NCBI GenBank assembly: GCA_026122225.1
Contig: JANEZZ010002882.1
Coordinates: 1,054,001-1,118,000, forward strand
Length of the DNA stretch: 64,000 bases
Source of the DNA: Heloderma charlesbogerti
Taxonomy: Eukaryota > Chordata > Lepidosauria > Squamata > Helodermatidae
Reading direction: 5' to 3'
The translations under genes were made by a program, and so were the position numbers. The notes beneath the pieces are model-generated. The model made no database searches. It was given only the letters and a program-made list of their open reading frames with translations, and was not told where the DNA came from. Positions 36,301-42,710 of this stretch are shown one piece after another. How positions within the stretch are numbered: position 1 is the stretch's first letter; every line of letters starts with the position of its first letter.

Positions 36301-37771
36301 TGAATACAGATACAAAAGTTTATGTATTTGGAACCATGTGGCACCCTAAATATTTTTTACATTAGTAAGACAAGCACAATCCAGAGACACTTCTTGTGTG
36401 TTCACAGTACTTCGCATCCATTTGGATCAAAATTAGAGGTCCTGACCCCAAGGATTACAAATATTAAATTGAACAAAATTGGTGGTTTTTTAAAAATGTG
36501 ATTACTGAACCCCAAACAGCAGAACATCACTAAATAAAGCAAAACATGCCACTTTGAATAACACTTTGGGAAATCCCTGCTGTCTTATTTCACATCGGCA
36601 GCAACAAGATGGCAAAACAGAACACCTCTGCTTAAGAGATACACTTCCTCCTTTCATAATTACCTCACTCTGCTTAAGAAACCCGTTTAATATGTCACTC
36701 TTCCCAAGTATCAGATGGGTTTCTGGAACCAATAAGCAACTTTTACAGCCTACTTGCACTTGAAGGAGCTCTTGGAAAGTCTTGGGCAAGGGAAGCGTGT
36801 TTCTTTCTAGCTCATCCAGATCTTTCAACTTTAATGTCCTACTAGATCAGATCCAGCTATAGGCCACATGATAAATGAATGACAGCACACCAGAGAGTAA
36901 GAAAACTCCCTGGAAACCGTCCCATGGCTGGTATATTGTATGCATTGTGACATGCTTCCGTGCATTGTGAACATATGTATGTGTGCATGCGCACCTAGTT
37001 CACCTGTTCCACATAGCCTTCCTCCTTTCTTCATTCATTTCAGGAGCAACGAAGGAAGGGAGACAGACAGACTGCAAAGCTAGAGGAGGGCTGACCAGAT
37101 CAAGAGGAAGTAAAAGTGAAAGGGAGAGAGACAATGGATGGGGACTGCCCCAAAGACAGAAGGAAAAGCTGGGGGTGGAGGGGAATGCGCTATCCAGGGA
37201 GTGGGGAGATAACTGCACTCTCTCTTAAGTGCCACTATATTTTTATAAAGTTACATGGAGGGGGTGGGAGGATACGCTACTCCTGAGTAACAGTGTGGGA
37301 AGAGAGCAAAGGGTCTGAAAATATCCCCCCCACGTCATACTGTATACGATGAAATTTTATGTAATGACACTTACATAAATATACAACGAGCGTTCTTAGT
37401 AAATAATTACAAGACGAGAAGGAGAGTGGGATGAAAAGAACTTCGAGTCGGCCCCCTTCAACCTCCCCCCACGAGGCCAGCCCAGGAACAAGCGCCCGCC
37501 AACAGCCACGGGGAACGAGACAAACGAAGCCGCCATTCGGGCGACGGGGGCTGGCGGCGAGGCGCCTTCCGCGGGCCCGAGGACGCCGCGGGGCGCTCCC
37601 AGGCCGGGCGGAAGGGGCCGCGGCTGCCTCCGAAGCCGGCGGAAGGAAGGACGGAGCGAGCGCGAGTGGGACGGCAGGCTTCCGCCCTCCCGCGGCGCGG
37701 CGCGGCCCCGCCTTACCTCCGGCTCCGGCCGCCCAGGAGCAGAGCAGGACGAGGACCCTCAGCGGCACCAT
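218..37771 (-). CDS. ADAM10: ADAM10 (alpha-secretase), 5' part: coding exons 1-5
   Basis: Joined minus-strand exons 37771-37717, 25297-25147, 20943-20825, 12018-11860 and 321-218 give 588 nt, or 196 codons, with all phases compatible and GT-AG introns. ADAM10 is a type I membrane zinc metalloprotease that sheds ectodomains (Notch, APP, cadherins). What is here is the signal peptide and most of the inhibitory prodomain. Visible landmarks are an N-terminal hydrophobic stretch ([19 protein letters not shown]), an R-A-K-R convertase-like site at residues 48-51, and GGCADHSV at 171-178 with the cysteine-switch Cys at 173. Residue numbering equals human ADAM10 as I know it. The RKKR furin site and the catalytic domain lie left of the window. 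Introns 1-4 are 12.4, 4.2, 8.8 and 11.5 kb and full of LINEs. The gene runs divergently from MINDY2, as in human. Identification is very secure; the exon 5 donor is the weakest boundary. Confidence 0.96.
322..3876. other. ADAM10 intron 4, AT-rich, no gene seen
   Basis: No protein family, RNA gene or clear transposon ends are recognised in most of this stretch. A degraded half of the palindromic MITE seen elsewhere in the window is visible at about 2195-2265 (CCCACTGAACTCAATGG). All short open frames lack recognisable similarity. Confidence 0.6.
2195..2265. repeat. Degraded palindromic MITE half
   Basis: The stretch with CCCACTGAACTCAATGG resembles the centre of the short palindromic element seen more fully at 35037-35123 and 55135-55215. 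No ends or duplication are clear. Confidence 0.4.
3877..4211. mobile_element. Non-autonomous hAT-like element, 335 bp (candidate)
   Basis: It starts CAGGAATAGGCAACAGGGTG and ends AAAAGGTTGCTTACCCCTG, so the ends are imperfect inverted repeats beginning CAGG. The flanking 8-mers (3869-3876 and 4212-4219) agree at only 5 of 8 positions, suggesting an old insertion. The interior has a piece near 4,040-4,110 resembling a CORE-SINE head (GGCAAGTTAC). Confidence 0.5.
4212..5459. other. ADAM10 intron 4, mostly unassigned
   Basis: The only recognisable item is a short hAT-like MITE relic at 4716-4801. The rest is AT-rich intron with no supported feature. Confidence 0.55.
4716..4801. mobile_element. 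Short hAT-like MITE relic
   Basis: It reads CAGGCCAACCTTCTCTCACC at the left and GGTTGGAGAAGGCTG at the right. This is the same end family as the 138-bp elements at 13622 and 33807, but internally shortened. No 8-bp duplication is visible. Confidence 0.45.
5506..6526 (+). pseudogene. CR1 ORF1 remnant: zinc-knuckle and SGNH esterase
   Basis: From the ATG at 5506 the translation shows a C-x2-C ... C-x2-C module ([10 protein letters not shown], then TCNKCKL), followed by a coiled leucine-rich stretch (ERRLSTL). A frameshift near 5,635 moves the frame. A stop ends it near 5,882, and further shifts follow. The second half is an SGNH hydrolase-like domain: [11 protein letters not shown] (about 6024-6056), [11 protein letters not shown] (about 6188) and [10 protein letters not shown] (Asp 6446, His 6455). 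CR1 ORF1 proteins are known to carry an esterase domain of this kind. The function in retrotransposition is membrane or nucleic-acid binding by inference. The copy cannot make an intact product. Confidence 0.85.
6565..9430 (+). pseudogene. CR1 ORF2 remnant: endonuclease and reverse transcriptase
   Basis: The ATG at 6565 begins [14 protein letters not shown], and the stop is at 9428-9430. The AP-like endonuclease is recognised by [19 protein letters not shown], the Glu in [19 protein letters not shown] and ESDHVAL. The reverse transcriptase shows [14 protein letters not shown], the [16 protein letters not shown] box and an intact FADDTKL catalytic motif. The C-terminal domain runs [20 protein letters not shown] to the end. 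The frame is broken near 6,970-7,080, at the TAG near 7,970 and at the TAG near 8,813. Length and order match CR1 ORF2. Confidence 0.9.
9510..11859. other. ADAM10 intron 4, right part, mostly unassigned
   Basis: AT-rich intron. A degenerate CORE-SINE-like stretch lies at about 10725-10880. Nothing else is recognised, and the short open frames have no family resemblance. Confidence 0.55.
10725..10880 (+). mobile_element. Degenerate MIR-like CORE-SINE
   Basis: The order GGCAAGAGTATGGAGCCAGG ... GATCTTGGGCAAGTGATTGA follows the tRNA-derived head and core of MIR-type SINEs. It is highly decayed; ends are uncertain. Confidence 0.45.
11860..12018 (-). CDS. ADAM10: ADAM10 coding exon 4 (prodomain)
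   Basis: This exon is 159 nt, with acceptor CAATAG and a strong donor A|GTAAGTG. It encodes prodomain residues 109-161, beginning [19 protein letters not shown] and ending HEDDI plus one base of the next codon. The sequence is near-identical to mammalian ADAM10, with a few conservative changes such as Val-Val for Val-Ile. It lies between two CR1 LINE copies that sit in the flanking introns in the same orientation. Confidence 0.97.
12795..13239 (+). mobile_element. 5'-truncated RTE-clade LINE fragment
   Basis: It encodes the C-terminal part of an RTE-type polyprotein: [20 protein letters not shown], an in-frame TAG at the WC/RK junction, then [20 protein letters not shown] to KSQKRLTK. It ends AATAAACAACAA. 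A perfect 11-bp target duplication AGAGATGTAAA flanks it (12784-12794 and 13240-13250). The C-terminal region ([14 protein letters not shown] and after) differs from the BovB copies in this window, so it is a sister RTE lineage rather than BovB itself. Confidence 0.88.
13622..13759. mobile_element. 138-bp hAT-like MITE
   Basis: The ends CAGCCCTCCCCAACCTGGTG and CACCAGGTTGGGGAAGGCTG are near-perfect inverted repeats, and the whole element is close to a palindrome. The flanks TCCTAAAG (13614-13621) and TCTTAAAG (13760-13767) are an 8-bp duplication with one mismatch. It is inserted in the long hAT-like element 12565-13928. Confidence 0.85.
13937..15815. other. ADAM10 intron 3, little recognised
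   Basis: Apart from a CR1-type fragment at 14360-14545, no feature is supported. Confidence 0.55.
14360..14545 (-). mobile_element. CR1-type LINE 3' fragment
   Basis: Read on the minus strand it carries the 3' region recognisable from GATGGACTTTTGGTCCCATC and TGGGCTTCCCAGAGGCATCC. This is the same 3' end type as 38983-39470 and 50560-50812. It is decayed and lacks clear ends. Confidence 0.6.
15816..16684. mobile_element. Long hAT-like DNA transposon, copy B
   Basis: It starts TAGAGATGTGATGGCCTGGG and ends at TTTATATCTGTA, and is collinear with copy A. Shared segments include AATTATGAAATA, TTTAATCCTCTC, ATAGACATTTA-like runs and AGTATTGCTTATTTTT-like runs. The flanking 8-mers (AGCAGGAC and GGCTGGAG) match at 5 of 8. 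A C11 run lies near 16,597. It lacks the insertions found in copy A and so shows the pre-insertion arrangement. Confidence 0.65.
16808..16985 (-). mobile_element. tRNA-derived SINE
   Basis: On the minus strand it has an RNA polymerase III A-box-like AGCTCAGTGGTAGAGCATGT and a B-box-like CAACTTCAGTCCT. A body follows that ends near the ACTCAGTATAAGTTGCTTCT segment. This is a common squamate SINE type, with relatives at 25885-26090 and in the cluster 49195-50350. Confidence 0.7.
17190..17240 (-). repeat. L2-type LINE tail scrap
   Basis: The stretch TTTATTTATTACATTTATAT then CCTACCTTTC is the reversed 3' end of the L2-like family common in this window. It is too short to classify further. Confidence 0.4.
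17425..20348 (+). mobile_element. CR1 LINE, 5'-truncated, copy 2 (ADAM10 intron 3)
   Basis: About 2.9 kb begins near the ORF2 start (ATG at 17456) and ends with the CR1 tail GGGGGTTGAACTCAGTGGAC and ATTCTATGATTCTA. It is visibly very similar to copy 1 across its whole length, in the same orientation, and antisense to ADAM10. No target duplication was found, which is usual for CR1. Confidence 0.93.
17456..20268 (+). pseudogene. CR1 ORF2 remnant in copy 2
   Basis: [20 protein letters not shown] starts the frame. The endonuclease motifs [31 protein letters not shown] and ESDHVVLEF are present. The reverse transcriptase has [40 protein letters not shown] and an intact FADDTKLGG. Lesions include a deletion of the GYNLFQK segment near 17,695, a frameshift near 17,750, another near 18,740, a TAG near 18,828, a deletion near 19,770 (the ALLGC segment) and a shift near 20,155. 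The copy is dead but retains long stretches of ORF. Confidence 0.9.
20377..20790 (-). mobile_element. L2-like LINE fragment (reverse transcriptase region)
   Basis: Read in reverse, the order of segments (AACTTGCTCTTGGTCCATCG, AAATTGAAATTTAATCCAGA, the ACACTGAAGACACCCATC end) follows the reverse transcriptase to C-terminal part of L2-like elements seen at 27040-29330. It stops about 35 bp from the ADAM10 exon 3 donor. Confidence 0.65.
20825..20943 (-). CDS. ADAM10: ADAM10 coding exon 3 (prodomain)
   Basis: This exon is 119 nt, with acceptor TTTGCAG and donor G|GTAAG. It encodes [20 protein letters not shown] and then [20 protein letters not shown]. The first Arg codon is split with exon 2. 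L2 LINE debris comes to about 35 bp of the donor and about 115 bp of the acceptor. Confidence 0.97.
21060..22690 (-). mobile_element. L2-like LINE, decayed, split by a SINE
   Basis: Minus-strand translation shows [40 protein letters not shown], a broken YADDTQL motif region ([11 protein letters not shown]) and the C-terminal [20 protein letters not shown]. The 3' end lies near 21060 in an AT-rich tail. A CORE-SINE sits inside at 21735-21962. Many stops and frameshifts show an old copy. Confidence 0.8.
21735..21962 (-). mobile_element. tRNA-derived CORE-SINE (MIR-like)
   Basis: On the minus strand the head AGCCAGTGTGGTGTAGTGGT has an A-box. It is followed by the core (CATGAAGCTCACTGGGTGGC, then CTCACAGGATTGTTGTGAGG) and a 3' end AAGGGTGGGATATAAATGTA. 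This is the squamate form of the MIR/CORE-SINE superfamily. Confidence 0.8.
22690..25146. other. ADAM10 intron 2, remaining part, nothing recognised
   Basis: AT-rich intron with no recognisable repeat end, ORF family or RNA gene. Confidence 0.5.
25147..25297 (-). CDS. ADAM10: ADAM10 coding exon 2 (start of prodomain)
   Basis: This exon is 151 nt, with acceptor TTCACAG and donor AG|GTAAAT. It encodes residues 19-69, starting [20 protein letters not shown] and continuing through [20 protein letters not shown]. The R-A-K-R motif at 48-51 is a known upstream proprotein-convertase type site in the ADAM10 prodomain. A weak flanking context is not a concern because the protein match runs through both splice junctions. 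Confidence 0.97.
25885..26090 (+). mobile_element. tRNA-derived SINE
   Basis: It has the head AGCTCAGTGGCAGAACAGTG (A-box), CCAGATTCAATCTCC (B-box), and the body AGACCTCTCTCTTTGCCTGA and GGTCTGGCATAAGGCAGCTT. It is the best-preserved plus-strand copy of this family in the window. Confidence 0.75.
26590..26665 (+). repeat. L2-type LINE 3' tail scrap
   Basis: The end GGCAGGATATAAATCAAATA is the typical 3' terminus of L2-like elements here. No coding part remains. Confidence 0.5.
26930..27005 (-). repeat. L2-type LINE 3' tail scrap
   Basis: Reverse complement of a tail of the same family (TTTATTTATTTAAGTAATTC then CCTGCCTTTC). It is short and lies just left of the larger L2-like copy. Confidence 0.45.
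27040..29330 (-). mobile_element. L2-like LINE, 2.3 kb, decayed (ADAM10 intron 1)
   Basis: Minus-strand translation in order: a post-endonuclease linker ([15 protein letters not shown]), then [56 protein letters not shown] and [20 protein letters not shown]. The catalytic motif is changed to YAENTQLYL, and the C-terminal part reads [20 protein letters not shown] and [20 protein letters not shown]. The 3' end is the AT-rich tail near 27045. The order and motifs are those of the L2 clade. The YADD to YAEN change and several stops make it inactive. Confidence 0.85.
29331..31132. other. ADAM10 intron 1 stretch, mostly unassigned
   Basis: A 26-base piece near 29,446 resembles the 3' end shared by BovB LINEs and the SINEs that borrow it (GTCGTGTCCGACTCTTCGTG). 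Nothing else is supported. Confidence 0.5.
31133..31172. repeat. 40-bp perfect palindrome
   Basis: CAGCAAATCATGGGTTAATT is followed immediately by its exact reverse complement, with no spacer. It may be one end of a MITE whose other parts are lost; the flanking sequence (CTGCACATGCCA) does not mirror. Confidence 0.9.
31173..32170. other. ADAM10 intron 1 stretch, nothing recognised
   Basis: Unique-looking intron sequence with no supported feature. Confidence 0.5.
32170..32270 (+). repeat. L2-type LINE 3' tail
   Basis: GCTGTGAACTACCTCAGATG then GGTGGGATATAAGTGAATAA matches the 3' end type of the L2-like elements. Confidence 0.55.
32585..32805 (-). mobile_element. MIR-like CORE-SINE
   Basis: The segments GAGCCTGAGACAAGGAAATA, GATTTGAACTACAGACTTCC and CTCTTCACCACTACTCTAGC follow the reversed core and tRNA-like head of MIR elements. 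It is decayed but ordered. Confidence 0.65.
33807..33944. mobile_element. 138-bp hAT-like MITE with perfect 8-bp duplication
   Basis: It starts CAGGGGTTAGCCAACTTGTG and ends CACGAGTTGTCCATGCCTG. The two GTTTAGGT copies at 33799-33806 and 33945-33952 are an exact 8-bp target duplication. The length equals that of the element at 13622-13759, and the ends are of the same class. Confidence 0.88.
34130..34370 (-). mobile_element. MIR-like CORE-SINE with poly-G run
   Basis: Segments ACATCTGTATAGCACTTCCA, AAGGCCACCTAGTGAGTTCA and AACCGCTTTACATCAGC follow the reversed MIR plan. A run of 13 G lies at 34242-34254. It is diverged. Confidence 0.6.
34371..37419. other. ADAM10 intron 1, promoter-proximal part
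   Basis: A palindromic MITE relic lies at 35037-35123, and a short L2-like tail (GAGCTTCAGCTATTGGGCAG) near 36,198. No gene or RNA is recognised. The sequence becomes GC-rich after 37,420. Confidence 0.5.
35037..35123. mobile_element. Short palindromic MITE relic
   Basis: The element is nearly self-complementary about TGAAATGAATGGGACTTTAG. It starts GGATTATATCCAGTATCACT and ends AGGTACAATCTTT. It is a common squamate MITE type whose relatives lie at 2195, 46190 and 55135. Confidence 0.55.
37717..37771 (-). CDS. ADAM10: ADAM10 coding exon 1 (start codon and signal peptide)
   Basis: The start ATG is at 37771-37769, with A at -3 and G at +4 (good Kozak context). Fifty-five nt encode a signal peptide and one base of Gly19, then a consensus donor G|GTAAGG. 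The same frame stays open upstream to a GTG at 37807 but has no nearby ATG, so the start chosen is the conserved one. The 5' UTR lies within the CpG island to the right; its length cannot be read from sequence alone. Confidence 0.95.
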
Positions 37772-38281
37772 CTTCGCCCGGCCCGGCCCAGGCCCCGCCG
37801 TCGCCACCAGCCCGCCGCCCGCCAGCCAGGCGGCCGCCTCTCCTCCTCCTCGCCTCTCCTCCTACCCGCGAAGCATCCGCCCGGCCCGAGGAGCGAGCGC
37901 GGGAGCGGAGGAGGGGCCGCTCTCTCCGCCTGCCTTCCTCCTCGTCGGGCGGCCTCGTCTCCGGCGGCGGCGGCGGCCCCACCGAAAGTCCCTCAGAAGA
38001 AGCCCGCCCGCCTGCCCGCCTCGGAGTCGAGCCCAGAAAGCGCCGGCGCGCGCGCCGCCAGCCAGTCCGGCCGCCCCCCCCCCGCTTCCCCCGCGCGGCG
38101 CGCGCCCGCCGCCGCCCCAGCCACTCACAGAGGACGGCGGCGGACTAGGGAGGCGCGGCCACGCCGGGGCGGCCCTCCGGTTTTGTAGGCCACGCCCCTT
38201 CTGCTCTCCCGAACTCGTGCTCGCTGCCCCCGCCTCCCTCTCGGCCTGCCCAGCACCAGGGGAGCCCCGCCCTCTTGTCGT

Positions 38282-38287
38282 CACGTG
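38282..38287. promoter_or_regulatory. CACGTG E-box in ADAM10 promoter
   Basis: A palindromic CACGTG within GTCACGTGCC lies about 510 bp upstream of the ADAM10 start codon inside the CpG island. It is a candidate USF/MYC-type site. The motif is seen; binding is inferred. Confidence 0.4.
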
Positions 38288-38982
38288 CCAGCGGAGGGAA
38301 GCGCTGTCGTTAAGCCGGCCCGCGCGTGCGCGGCGCCGTCCTCGCCTCCTCCCCGCACCCCAGGGAGAGGGGCGGGGCTCCTCCCTCTCCGGGAAAGGCG
38401 GCGGCCGGGGCGCGGCGGCACGCCGGAGGGCGAGGGGAGCGCCGGCGCCGTTCCCGCCGCATTCCGCGGGCGCTTCTGAGGAGACGTGCCTGGGGCCCCC
38501 TCCCTCCCAGCCGGCGCGCTTACCGGGGAGTCGGCGCAACCAGACGCTGGCGGCAGGGGTGCAGACGCGCATCATGACGCCCCCGCCCCAGGGGAGGCCC
38601 AAATTGCCGGCAGCAGTGTGGATCCATAGCGACAAGCCAGTTCTGGCCGTCTTCATCTGCAGCAGAAGCAGCTCTTTGGTGGAGTTAATGGGCCTCCACT
38701 GCCCCATCAAGGCCAAGACCCCGCAGAGTGCTTTGCTTTACAACCGGGAACAATATATTGTTGGTGGGAAAAGCGACCCCCAACACCCCCCCCCGCTGCG
38801 AGCATTGCGGCTAGGCTCGGAGGGAACGCGGAATGCCGAGGTGGGGGAGGCAGGTGACGTCGGCGTCCTTGCTAATAAAAGCGCACCCTTGCTTGCTCCC
38901 AGCTTTGCTACACCCCTGTGGGCGCTGGGACTTACTTCCAAGTCGATGTGCCTAAGGCTGGTATCTCCTTCCTTACTATAAG

Positions 38983-39470
38983 AGCATAAGAAGAGCCTTG
39001 CTGGATCACACCAAGGGTCCATCTGGTCCCGCATTCTGTTCACACAGTGGCCAACCAGCTGTCGAGCGGGAACCCACAAGCAGGGCGTGAGCACAACAGC
39101 ACCTTCCCACCCATGTTCCCCAGCAACCAGTGTGCGTAGGCTTGCTGCCTCTGGTACTGGAGGTAGCACAGCACCATCAGGATCAGTAGCCATGGATGGC
39201 CTTCTCCAGGAATTTGTCTAACCCCCTTTTAAAGCTATCCAACTTGGTGGCCATCACTACATCCTGTGGTAGCCAATTCCATAGTTCAACTATGCACTGT
39301 GTGAAGAAGTTCTTCCTTTGATCTGTCCTGAATCTCCCACCAATCGGCTTCATGGGAGGACCTCACAGGGTTCTAGTCTTATGAAAGTGGGAGAAAAACG
39401 TCTCCCTGTCCACTTTCTCCACACCATGCATGATTTTGTAGCCTTCTATCAGTTACTGCAGTGGTGAAAG
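38983..39470 (-). mobile_element. CR1-type LINE 3' fragment, about 490 bp
   Basis: On the minus strand it carries the 3' part of a CR1-clade element. AGGACAGATCAAAGGAAGAA and TGAACTATGGAATTGGCTAC precede TGGCCACCAAGTTGGATAGC. It ends TGATCCAGCAAGGCTCTTCT TATGCTC. It differs from the subfamily of CR1 copies 1-3. It begins about 380 bp outside the ADAM10 CpG island. Confidence 0.75.
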
Positions 39471-41830
39471 GTCACCTTGCTTAATGGGTTGCATACACTG
39501 AAGCATGAATGTAATGGTCATTATCTCTACTCTTGCATTTCATTTCCCTCTGACCTCACTACAGCCATGAGTCTGTTTTATATATAATATACCTGACTGC
39601 TGAGGATAACACTTCATGCATCTGATGAAGTGGACTCTAGTTCACAAAACCTGTATACAATAATTGAGTATTTCCCCGACGAGAGGAATGAAAATGGAAT
39701 CAGATAGCAAAATCCACATGCAGGGGCATTCTGCTTGGATCCTTCCTAAGAAATCCATGTAGATTTTCCAGAATGTCCTTCTTTATCCTTTCACAGGTAT
39801 TTTTTCCCACAACAGATCAATATTGTATCCCCCAGAGGTCTGCCATTTCCCATTCCTGTTGCCCCCTTTCTTATGGACAAGGACACGACGTTAGGGGCTG
39901 CAGCAGGACAGACAGAAACCAAGTGGGGAAGCTCTTTGCGTTGTGGAGATGCACTGATAGGAATACTCCATCTCTTGTTTTCTGCCTGTTGTGCAGGCAG
40001 TGGTGCTGTCAGGGTTGAGGGGCCCCTGGGAAAGATGTACTCTGGGGTCCCCTTGCCCCACCCTGGGTGTTCCACCACCCCACATCCTCCCACTTTCCTG
40101 GCTTTCTCCCACAGCTGCCATGGTCACTTGCTCTCCCCTCCCCACTTACTAGGTGGTAAGTGGCAGGCCTGGAATAAACTGGTGGTTCTCTTTTTCTCTG
40201 TGATTGACATTTTACAGAGACCACCCAGAACACTGGCCGCCCAGGAACCTCTGTAAATCATTTTTAAAAGAAAAGGGGATGACCTGTTCCTTTAGGGCCA
40301 CCTTGTCATAACCCCTCCCTGCTCACTTTCCCCTCATGCCAGGTGGTGGCACCAGTGGTACTTTTTCTAACTTCTTGTACAAAAGGTCAGCGGCATTGCA
40401 GAGTGAAGCTCCAGTCATGCCCACCATCTCCGTTTCCCCAGAGTGCCTCTGGGCAACAGCCTTCTAGTGTTATTTAAGTGTCATCCCGCTGCTGTGCTGT
40501 CATTTAGATGGTGGTGCGGGGGAGACTTGTACCCTGCAGGGCAGTCCTAATGGTGCCACTGTGTACTCCTGTCCGTGACAAAGGCGGCAATTCTGTTTGG
40601 CCTCTGAATAAAGCATGTTCCTGTAGCCTGAATTGTGCTCTTTGGGTGAATGTTATCGAGCCCCATATTGACGGGCACTTTTGTATGACAATATTTGCCT
40701 AGGAGATGCAGCATACAAGGTGGAGAGGATGTGACACACAGTTCTTCCGCCCTCCTATGGAAGCTCCTTTGCTTGTGACCTCTAACCATGTTCCCTTTCC
40801 TGTATACCCTTACTGCCCCCTCAGTCTCCCACACCTCCTCTCCTGCCACTGCAAGGATCACTGATCCTATGGATGTTTAGACAGAAAAAAATCTTAACTC
40901 CCAGCATGTCCCAGCCAACATGGCTGGCTGGGGAATGCTGGGAGTTGTAGGATTTTTTCTATCTAAATACATGTAGGATTGTGCCCTTGGTTATTTATTA
41001 AGTTTCTGTGCTGCTGTATAGTGAAGTTCTTACCAAAATAATGTGAATTCCGCAGAAAACAAAACATCTGCTTTGGAATAAAGAAGTAGAATGAATGTGT
41101 TTATGCCAGATCATTGTATTTTAAGTTTATTTGTCTTGCTTTGAATAACGGAGTTCAGAGTGCAAGGTTTGGATTTAGCGAGGAGTGCAAAATACAAACG
41201 GATCTCTTTATGAGACCCTTCATCAAAGCAGTACATTCTCTACTTTTCACTGTGCCTTTTTAAACATTGGCGTGGTGTATGCCTGCTGCCTTTGCTTGTA
41301 GGAGCTTGGTTGCTTGAGGCTGTGGTGTGTCCCCACATGTGTCGCCTGAGCTTATCCATGTTTACTGGGTAAGTCTTACTGCTTTTGCTGGGACATACAC
41401 TGAAGTATAAGTATGCAAAGGATTGTAGCCTTGCCTGGAAGTATTTTGATGCAAGGGGATTTACTTGCTTGGAGGGTTGAGTTTAGGACTGCAGTGCTGG
41501 TGAGTTGGGGTACATTTGATAGGCTTTAGTACAACTAGATGGCACCTGCTTGCTTCATGTAACATGACTGAAATAGCATTTGGCTAAAGGAACTCTGTGG
41601 ACAAGTCTGCATTGCAAGTGACTGCACTTTATGCTGGTCCTGTGCTTATTTTTTGTTCCTTTGTTTATATCCCCCTTTCAACCTAGATTCGCTCCCAAAA
41701 TAGCTTGCAATTAAAATCTAAATAAACTGTTGCTTCTGGTGTGAGTCCCCATTCCTTAGGGGACTTTTGAGCCTTTGCCTTTAGTTGCCAGCACATTCCC
41801 TCACTCCCATTTTCTTTCCCTCGTGTTTCC
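39471..41830. other. Intergenic stretch between ADAM10 and MINDY2
   Basis: No gene is recognised. A Harbinger-like palindromic MITE lies at 40860-40986. The remaining sequence shows no supported feature. Confidence 0.55.
40860..40986. mobile_element. Palindromic Harbinger-like MITE
   Basis: Two long arms (TAGACAGAAAAAAATCTTAA ... and AGTTGTAGGATTTTTTCTAT) enclose the centre AACATGGCTGGCTGGGG, ending ATTGTGCCC. It is the same family as 56724-56840. The left terminal bases are degraded, so the left edge is approximate. Confidence 0.65.
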
Positions 41831-42710
41831 ACTTGTCTCTGGCTAGGGCAACTGGTGGCCATCGAGCCTCTGCTTGAAGAAACCAAATGCACAGGTACAA
41901 GATGGGGGATACGTGGCTCAACCACACTACGAGCGAGAAGGATCTTGGAATTGTTGTCGATCACAAGCTGAATATGAGCCAACAATGTGATGTGGCTGCA
42001 AAAAAGGCAAATGCTATTTTGGGCTGCATTCATAGAAGCATCCAAATCCCGGGAAGTACTAGTTCCCCTCTACTCAGCACTGGTTAGGCCTCATCTGGAG
42101 TACTGTGTCCAGTTCTGGGCACCACACTTTAAGAAGGATGCAGACAAGCTGGAGAGGGTTCAAAGGAGGGCAACAAAGATGATCAGGGGACTGGAAACAA
42201 AGCCCTATGAAGAGAGACTGAAAGAACTGGGCATGTTTAGCCTTGAGAAGAGAAGACTGAGGGGAGATATGATAGCACTCTTCAAGTACTTGAAAGGTTG
42301 TCACAGAGAGGAAGGCCAGGATCTCTTCTTGATCATCCCAGAGTGCAGGACACGGAATAATGGGCTCAAGTTACAGGAAGCCAGATTCCGGCTGAACATC
42401 AGGAAAAACTTCCTGAGTGTCAGAGCAATACAGCAATGGAACCAATTACCTGGGGAGGTGGTGGGCTCTCCCACACTGGAGGCCTTCAAGACGAGGCTGG
42501 ACAGCCATCTGTCAGGGATGCTCTGACTTGGATTCCTGCACTGAGCAGGGGGTTGGACTCGATGGCCTTGTAGGCCCCTTCCAACCCTACTATTCTATGA
42601 TTCTATATGACTCTATGAATGCCTCTGGCAAAGGAGAGCCCACCACTTCCAGAGGCAGCCTGGCCCACTGCAGAACAGCTCTTACCCTGGGGAGGTTTCT
42701 TCTAATGCTT
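41830..42710 (-). mobile_element. Old CR1-type fragment split by a younger CR1 copy
   Basis: Pieces at about 41830-41879 (GGTGGCCATCGAGCCTCTGC) and 42607-42710 (CCACCACTTCCAGAGGCAGC, CTGCAGAACAGCTC) join to a reversed CR1-type 3' region. CR1 copy 3 lies between them, and a BovB interrupts the right piece at 42711. Confidence 0.5.
41880..42606 (+). mobile_element. CR1 LINE, 5'-truncated, copy 3
   Basis: It carries the last 0.7 kb of a CR1 of the same subfamily as copies 1 and 2: [40 protein letters not shown] through the ORF2 stop near 42,526, then the tail TTGGACTCGATGGCCTTGTA and ATTCTATGATTCTAT. One frameshift lies near 42,045. Confidence 0.9.

Larger units (their letters stand above)
37420..38600 (-). 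promoter_or_regulatory. ADAM10: CpG island: ADAM10 promoter and first exon
   Basis: About 1.2 kb is extremely GC- and CpG-rich against AT-rich flanks, and it covers the ADAM10 start codon at 37771. GC boxes are visible (for example the GGGGCGGGGC run near 38,368 and CCACGCCCC near 38,190), with a CACGTG E-box at 38282 and an NRF1-like GCGCGTGCGC near 38,323. There is no TATA box at an obvious place. This fits a TATA-less housekeeping promoter, which is how mammalian ADAM10 is described. The exact start site is not determinable here. Confidence 0.85.

Noticed and set aside
37277..37807. Apparent 176-residue protein on the minus strand starting 12 codons upstream of the ADAM10 ATG
   Set aside because: The upstream start is GTG, not ATG, and the frame after 37717 runs through a consensus splice donor into intron. 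The real coding part is only 37771-37717.
37431..38981. Open frame of 516 codons on the plus strand across the ADAM10 CpG island
   Set aside because: It is a by-product of GC-rich sequence with few stop codons. The composition is Pro/Arg/Ala-rich without any domain, and it overlaps the promoter and first exon of ADAM10.
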